Part shown: positions 60,289 through 64,000 of the stretch, piece after piece
Layout of the letters: every line of letters begins with the position of its first letter
How positions within the stretch are numbered: position 1 is the stretch's first letter
Assembly (NCBI GenBank): GCA_023418925.1
Contig: JAEZYS010000007.1
Location: 1-64,000 of the forward strand
DNA length: 64,000 nt
Direction: 5' to 3'
DNA from: Bacillota bacterium
GTDB taxonomy: Bacteria; Bacillota; Clostridia; Oscillospirales; Ruminococcaceae
Notes under the pieces: generated by a model
The model's input: only the letters and a program-made list of their open reading frames with translations
What the model was told of the DNA's origin: nothing
Databases searched by the model: none
Program-made: the position numbers and the translations under genes

Positions 60289-61515
60289 TTAAGCTGCAAA
60301 CAGCTGAACCCATGCATTTGTTTTTGAATTATAAGCTATACCAATCTTTGTAGCCTTATCATTAAGAATATTTGCTCTGTGTCCGCTTGAGTTCATCCAA
60401 CCATCCATAACGCTGTCTGCATCAGTATATCCCTTTGCGATATTTTCAGCAGAGAAAGAATATGAATAATTGTTATCAGAAAAAACAGTATGCCACTGTC
60501 TTCCGTCTGGACGTGTATGTGAGAAAACACTATTGATTTCATTAGCTCTTGTTTCTGCAAAACTGCACAATTTGTCATCAAGTACAAGTGCAGATTTACC
60601 CTGTGCTTTTCTTTCCTCATTTACCAATCTTAATACTTCGTTGACTTCATTGTTGTAACTGCCATTTGATACGTTTTCCTGAGTTGGTTTAGTTGTATCT
60701 TTGTCGGTTGAACCATTATCCTGACTTGGTTTAGTTGTGTCTTTGTCGGTTGATCCACTTCCCTGAGTTGGTTTAGTTGTGTCTTTGGCAATTGATCCAT
60801 TTCCCTGAATTAATTTATTTATGAATTCACTAATTGACCCATATCCCTGAGTTGGTTTAAATGTGAATCCAAAATTTAATCCATTTCCCTGAGTTGGTTT
60901 AGTTGTGTTTACAGTGCAGGTACTGTTATCCTTAGTTGTACCATCATTTGATTTATTAACATCATTTACAGTTACATTTACTGTCTTGTAGATATTAGTA
61001 TAATCTTTAAAATATATTTTTACAGATGTTGTACCACTATTTACACCAGTAATTTTAACCTTTGCCGTATTGTTTTTCCAGGAAGCAATTTCTGCTTTAG
61101 CAACATTTGTATCATTCGATTTTACTGAAATATTTTTTGAATTTTTAGTACCAACAGAAATATATTTGCTGCTACCTTCGTCGACGTTAAACTTGCTGTT
61201 GCTGACTGTAAGTGAACAAGGCTTAACCTTGACAGTACATTTTAATGATTCTTCGCCGACTTTTGCATATATGTAACAAGTTCCGGCAGCCTTTGCTGTA
61301 ACTCTTCCTGATGATGATACTGTTGCAATACTTTTGTCAGAAGAGGACCAAGAAACATCTCCGTCATAATTATTTACTGATACAGTGTAGGCATAACCTT
61401 TTGTTAATACAAGTGAAGTTTTACTTAACTTTACTGTTGCCGCTGAACAAGTCACTGCAGCAAAAGAAATAATTGTTATTAATGTTAATGTCATTGTTAG
61501 TAGTAATTTTTTCAT
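60289..61515 (-). CDS. Secreted Big_2 plus CAP-domain protein
   Basis: 408 residues. A signal peptide (about 1-25) is followed by a Big_2 domain (about 27-100) very like that of the neighbouring gene (WSSSDKSIATVSSSGRVTAK), a second Ig-like segment (100-185), and a linker (195-285) made of repeats of TKPTQGNGS and KDTTKP. The C-terminal CAP/SCP domain (about 290-408) has 'LRLVNEERKAQGKSAL', 'FSHTRPDGRQWHTVF', 'AENIAKGYTDAD' and 'WMNSSGHRANIL'. The His and Glu of the CAP cavity are present. Related YkwD-type proteins are secreted and common in spore formers; their activity is unclear. Confidence 0.88.
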   Translation of the reverse strand: MKKLLLTMTLTLITIISFAAVTCSAATVKLSKTSLVLTKGYAYTVSVNNYDGDVSWSSSDKSIATVSSSGRVTAKAAGTCYIYAKVGEESLKCTVKVKPCSLTVSNSKFNVDEGSSKYISVGTKNSKNISVKSNDTNVAKAEIASWKNNTAKVKITGVNSGTTSVKIYFKDYTNIYKTVNVTVNDVNKSNDGTTKDNSTCTVNTTKPTQGNGLNFGFTFKPTQGYGSISEFINKLIQGNGSIAKDTTKPTQGSGSTDKDTTKPSQDNGSTDKDTTKPTQENVSNGSYNNEVNEVLRLVNEERKAQGKSALVLDDKLCSFAETRANEINSVFSHTRPDGRQWHTVFSDNNYSYSFSAENIAKGYTDADSVMDGWMNSSGHRANILNDKATKIGIAYNSKTNAWVQLFAA

Positions 61516-61535
61516 TTTTATACCTCCATTTGTTT

Positions 61536-61564
61536 ATTATAGATGATTCTATATTCTATGTCAA
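61536..61564 (-). promoter_or_regulatory. Sigma-A promoter of the CAP gene
   Basis: Minus strand consensus TTGACA (61564-61559), 17 bp, TATAAT (61541-61536). Confidence 0.88.
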
Positions 61565-61634
61565 CAAAGTTTAACATTTTATAACATAGAAATAATAGGA
61601 ACTTAGTCAGTTTATACTGATGTCCAAAAAACGC

Positions 61635-61664
61635 TTGACAAGAAAGGTTTATCTGTAGTATAAT
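61635..61664 (+). promoter_or_regulatory. Sigma-A promoter of tRNA-Leu
   Basis: TTGACA (61635-61640), 18 bp, TATAAT (61659-61664). Confidence 0.85.
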
Positions 61665-61677
61665 AAATAAATAATTT

Positions 61678-61764
61678 GCGGATATGGCGGAATCGGCAGA
61701 CGCGCTAGATTCAGGTTCTAGTGGTAGCAATACCGTGGGTGTTCAAGTCACCTTATCCGCACCA
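61678..61764 (+). tRNA. tRNA-Leu (anticodon CAG)
   Basis: An 87-nt class II tRNA: acceptor GCGGATA/TATCCGC, anticodon stem CTAGA/TCTAG with loop TTCAGGT (CAG), long variable arm, T-stem GGGTG/CACCT and encoded CCA. Confidence 0.96.
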
Positions 61765-61771
61765 CGTATTA

Positions 61772-61815
61772 TAGGCATTTGAGAGGGTTTTAAGACTTTC
61801 TTGAATGCTTTTTTA
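61772..61815 (+). terminator. Terminator of tRNA-Leu
   Basis: An imperfect stem (GGCATT...AGAG with CTTTCT..AATGC) followed by TTTTTT. Confidence 0.5.
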
Positions 61816-61916
61816 TTTTAGTTTTACTGCATTTCCCAAAACTATTCTAATATACACAGCGACCTGTTTTAATATCTATCTCAGTTTGTACTGTCATTAT
61901 GGATTGTACATTAATA

Positions 61917-62570
61917 TTACAGCAGTTTAAAATAATTCTTTCTGCATTCTATAGTGCCTTCTGAACGTAGCTTGCTTATCTCAGCTGCCATTGCACTGCG
62001 CTCTACCCCAAGATAATCCGCAAGTTGCTGCCTGTCATATGAAATATAAAATGAACTGCTTTTTGCAATTTTGGCCTGATACATCAGAAATGCCATAAGC
62101 TTTTCTTTGGTTGTACGCCTTGAAGTAAATTGAATTTTCTGATTAAGTTTCAGGTTTTTATCTGCAACTATATGCAAGAGGTTATGAATAATACGGTTAT
62201 GAAATGTACACAATTTCTCGCATTGAGTAATTATTCGTTCACTTTCAATAAGCATGATTTCACTGTCACATACGGCTGTAACACTTACAGGCAGGTTCTT
62301 GACTGAAGCACAGGCAAAGGCCTCCCCAAACAGCTGTCCCGGCTCTATTATAGCAATAATGTTACGGTTTCCAAAATAATCTTCTAACACGACCTGAACA
62401 GAGCCTGATAAAACAATTCCTATGAATCTTGCAGGATCACCTTCAAGAAATACTGATTGATTTTTACGGAATCTTACATCTTTTGCATTAATGCATTCAA
62501 GCAGTATTGATAATTGATCATCATTTATTTCGTCAAAAAGAGGACAATTTTTTATATTTTCAAAATTCAT
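61917..62570 (-). CDS. Crp/Fnr-family transcription regulator
   Basis: 217 residues. A cyclic-nucleotide-binding-like beta barrel covers about 10-125 (FLEGDPARFIGIVLSGSVQVV in parts, 'IEPGQLFGEAFA'). The C-terminal winged helix covers about 145-217 (DRQQLADYLGVERSAMAAEI is the HTH). It lacks the Fe-S cysteine set of Fnr. It is divergent from a ferredoxin-type gene. Such regulators next to Fe-S or hybrid-cluster genes often respond to nitrosative or redox stress; that role is inferred. Confidence 0.88.
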   Translation of the reverse strand: MNFENIKNCPLFDEINDDQLSILLECINAKDVRFRKNQSVFLEGDPARFIGIVLSGSVQVVLEDYFGNRNIIAIIEPGQLFGEAFACASVKNLPVSVTAVCDSEIMLIESERIITQCEKLCTFHNRIIHNLLHIVADKNLKLNQKIQFTSRRTTKEKLMAFLMYQAKIAKSSSFYISYDRQQLADYLGVERSAMAAEISKLRSEGTIECRKNYFKLL

Positions 62571-62586
62571 TTTATATTCCTCCGTT

Positions 62587-62645
62587 TGTTGTTTTTACAA
62601 CATACAATTTAATCTTATTATAATACAATACAATTGTTAAGTCAA
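62587..62645 (-). promoter_or_regulatory. Promoter and operator of the Crp/Fnr regulator
   Basis: Minus strand TTGACT (62645-62640), 17 bp, TATAAT (62622-62617). Downstream of the -10 lies a perfect 6-4-6 inverted repeat TGTTGT-TTTT-ACAACA (62587-62602), the size and spacing of a Crp/Fnr half-site pair. Its position past the start point suggests autorepression; it also lies upstream of the divergent ferredoxin-type gene and could control both. Confidence 0.6.
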
Positions 62646-62662
62646 TCAAACAAATTTAAAAT

Positions 62663-62700
62663 GAAAGGAGATATACTGCAAATGCAGTATATTAAATATT
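62663..62700 (+). promoter_or_regulatory. Shine-Dalgarno separated from its start codon by a perfect hairpin
   Basis: GAAAGGAG (62663-62670) is followed directly by a 22-nt perfect hairpin (ATATACTGCA/TGCAGTATAT around AA, 62671-62692), then 8 nt, then the ATG at 62701. With the hairpin folded the spacing is the ideal 8 nt; unfolded it is 30 nt. Confidence 0.6.
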
Positions 62701-63393
62701 ATGATAAGAAAAATAATTAAAATTAACGAAGAAAAATGTAACGGTTGTGGTGCTTGTGCCTCTGCCTGTCATGAAGGTGCAATTGCAATGGTAGATGGTA
62801 AAGCAAAGCTTATGTATGAAAATTACTGTGATGGATTAGGCGACTGCCTCCCAGCCTGCCCTACAAACGCAATTACTTTTGAAGAACGAGAAGCACCTGA
62901 ATATGATGAGGCTGCTGTGAAAGCCGCACAGAATGCAAAAAAGAACCTGCCATGCGGATGCCCGGGTTCAAATTCTAAAAAAATTCATCACGACGATGAA
63001 AACTTCGGGCAGAACACTCCTACTATTAGAAGCCGACTTTCACAATGGCCTGTACAAATTAAGCTTGTGCCTGTAAATGCTCCGTATTTTGACAATGCTG
63101 ATCTGCTTATTGCAGCAGACTGTACAGCCTATGCATATGGTAATTTCCATAGTGAATTCATAAAAAACAAAATAACACTTATCGGCTGTCCAAAGCTTGA
63201 TGAAGGTGACTACAGCGAAAAGCTTACACATATAATTGCAGAAAACGATATAAAGAGTGTAACAGTTGTAAGAATGGAAGTACCATGCTGCGGAGGTATT
63301 GAAAATGCGGTAAAACGAGCATTACAGGCAAGCGGAAAGTTTATTCCATGGAGTGTTATAACAATATCTACTGACGGCAGAATTCTCGACTAA
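62701..63393 (+). CDS. Ferredoxin-type 2x[4Fe-4S] protein
   Basis: 230 residues. Two cluster motifs (CNGCGACASACHEG and, later, CDGLGDCLPACP) fill the first 60 residues. A CGCPGS motif follows near 81-86, then an alpha/beta domain with 'NADLLIAADCTAYAYGNF', 'IGCPKLDEGDY' and 'VPCCGGIENAV', giving further cysteines. This layout is common for iron-sulfur proteins encoded next to hybrid-cluster protein genes and Crp regulators in anaerobes. No hcp gene is in the window. Cytosolic electron carrier or redox partner; precise role unknown. Confidence 0.85.
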   Translation: MIRKIIKINEEKCNGCGACASACHEGAIAMVDGKAKLMYENYCDGLGDCLPACPTNAITFEEREAPEYDEAAVKAAQNAKKNLPCGCPGSNSKKIHHDDENFGQNTPTIRSRLSQWPVQIKLVPVNAPYFDNADLLIAADCTAYAYGNFHSEFIKNKITLIGCPKLDEGDYSEKLTHIIAENDIKSVTVVRMEVPCCGGIENAVKRALQASGKFIPWSVITISTDGRILD

Positions 63394-63406
63394 TTTAATT
63401 TTATAA

Positions 63407-63459
63407 AAAACTGTTCTGCCTCAGCGATAAAGTTTGAAGCAGAGCAGTTATGATTTTTA
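63407..63459 (+). terminator. Terminator of the ferredoxin-type gene
   Basis: A 14-bp stem with mismatches (AACTGTTCTGCCTC with GAAGCAGAGCAGTT, 63409-63422 with 63436-63449) followed by ATGATTTTTAT. Confidence 0.65.
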
Positions 63460-63489
63460 TACACTATGAGATACTATTTTTTATCGATA

Positions 63490-64000
63490 TCAGGTTGATA
63501 CCAGGCCCAAAGTTCCTGTCTGGATTACTAATCCACTATAGTTTTGATCCTGTAGAGTAATGGTACGGCTTGGTGGTGGAGGATTCTGAATCTCTACTGT
63601 GCTAGTACTTGCGGTCATTGTAAATGTCTGACGTGTAGCAGTAAAAGTATGATATCCGTCTGATGCGGTCTGAATAATATAGATATCCGGAGCTGAAGCT
63701 GCTGCATAAGGAACATTAGCGAATACAACATTACCACTTCCATTAGGTGAATGAACATCACCATAATGAGCTACACCAGTTGAGTCTGTACGGTAAAATG
63801 ATGCAGTAGTAATAGCAGTACCACCTGCTGTTCCTGTATCTGTAACATGAAGAGTAAGTGTTCCGGAAGCTGCAGCTGTTACTGTATAACTATTAGTACC
63901 GTCTATAACATTTACTGTTCCGGTAGTCTCATCATAACCAGTTGAATTGGTAGTTGAGGTATAGGAACCATCCATAATAGGCGATTCGACAGTACCGTTT
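63490..64000 (-). CDS. C-terminal end of a large beta-rich surface protein (partial)
   Basis: The frame is open to the window edge, so the start is missing; 170 residues are visible. Composition is Thr/Ser/Gly/Ala-rich with beta-sandwich periodicity: 'SYTVTAAASGTLTLHVTDTGT' in parts, 'VVFANVPYAAASAPDIYI' and 'TFTMTASTSTVEI'. It resembles Cna-B or transthyretin-like adhesin modules. It ends GLVIQTGTLGLVST, with no LPxTG or membrane anchor. Low Lys and Asn content and higher GC than its neighbours suggest a different history. Confidence 0.6.
   Translation of the reverse strand, partial: NGTVESPIMDGSYTSTTNSTGYDETTGTVNVIDGTNSYTVTAAASGTLTLHVTDTGTAGGTAITTASFYRTDSTGVAHYGDVHSPNGSGNVVFANVPYAAASAPDIYIIQTASDGYHTFTATRQTFTMTASTSTVEIQNPPPPSRTITLQDQNYSGLVIQTGTLGLVST

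Noticed and set aside
1..64000. CRISPR array, rRNA genes or complete prophage
   Set aside because: No regularly spaced direct repeats with spacers, no rRNA sequence and no phage structural genes were seen.

Overview
The window is about 64 kb of AT-rich chromosomal DNA from a spore-forming low-GC Firmicute. Markers for this are a gerA-type germinant receptor operon, yqfC/yqfD, a ylbJ-like gene, a Cys-rich zinc-type ribosomal protein S18, GTP-type PEP carboxykinase and consistent sigma-A promoters (TTGACA, 17 bp, TATAAT). Gene content and the many Thr-rich, FecR, Big_2 and InlB-repeat surface proteins suggest a Clostridia lineage close to Ruminococcus; that placement is inference. rpsF-ssb-rpsR, purA, ychF, mrp and a perfect parS-like palindrome at 43681-43698 suggest a replication-origin-proximal segment.

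Layout. 1-2165: decayed integrative element (broken RHH-like, excisionase-like and repressor fragments, integrase with two frameshifts) beside tRNA-Thr. 2281-5210: tRNA-Thr, a HAD phosphatase and pckG. 5215-10829: four leftward genes for membrane-linked proteins (an N/Q-rich protein, a FecR plus InlB-repeat protein, a second FecR protein, a SHOCT protein). 10972-14991: mrp, diverging from a cpsB-like phosphatase, a uridine-kinase-like protein and an anchored SGNH hydrolase. 15084-17561: rpsF-ssb-rpsR and purA, the latter with a possible pseudoknot leader. 17842-26683: a seven-gene Ter-type stress operon (VWA, PP2C, kinase, P-type Ca2+ ATPase, two TerD, one TerD fusion) from one promoter. 26872-28016: rplJ-rplL with an L10 leader. 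28041-31649: gerAA-AB-AC.

31852-36872: DUF421/DUF4363 pair, an EAL protein, DUF368 and an HtrA protease. 36981-37096: a MITE-like element. 37138-41784: a BceRSAB-type peptide-sensing and resistance module with a 19-codon hydrophobic microORF before the transporter. 41959-44829: yqfD, yqfC and ylbJ. 45467-50891: pcrA-type helicase, a sodium symporter and ychF. 51006-53047: a small XRE regulator with two duplicated membrane proteins and an unknown gene. 53396-57551: rpiB, upp, glmS and a GT2 glycosyltransferase. 57588-61515: DUF4190 protein, a Big_2 protein with an unrecognised C-terminal repeat, and a Big_2/CAP protein. 61678-64000: tRNA-Leu, a Crp/Fnr regulator divergent from a ferredoxin-type protein, and a surface protein running off the end.

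Most interesting candidate. Six intergenic elements (A 41845-41959, B 53061-53156, C 54640-54739, D 48020-48115, E 43471-43574, G 34610-34700) share one layout: a 5' hairpin, then a long outer stem enclosing one or more inner hairpins, then a purine-rich Shine-Dalgarno region. Stem sequences differ between members while pairing is kept. Five of the six end just upstream of a start codon (glmS, the sodium symporter, DUF368, yqfC and an unknown gene). I do not recognise the family; it may be an undescribed cis-acting RNA or a mobile structured 5'UTR repeat.
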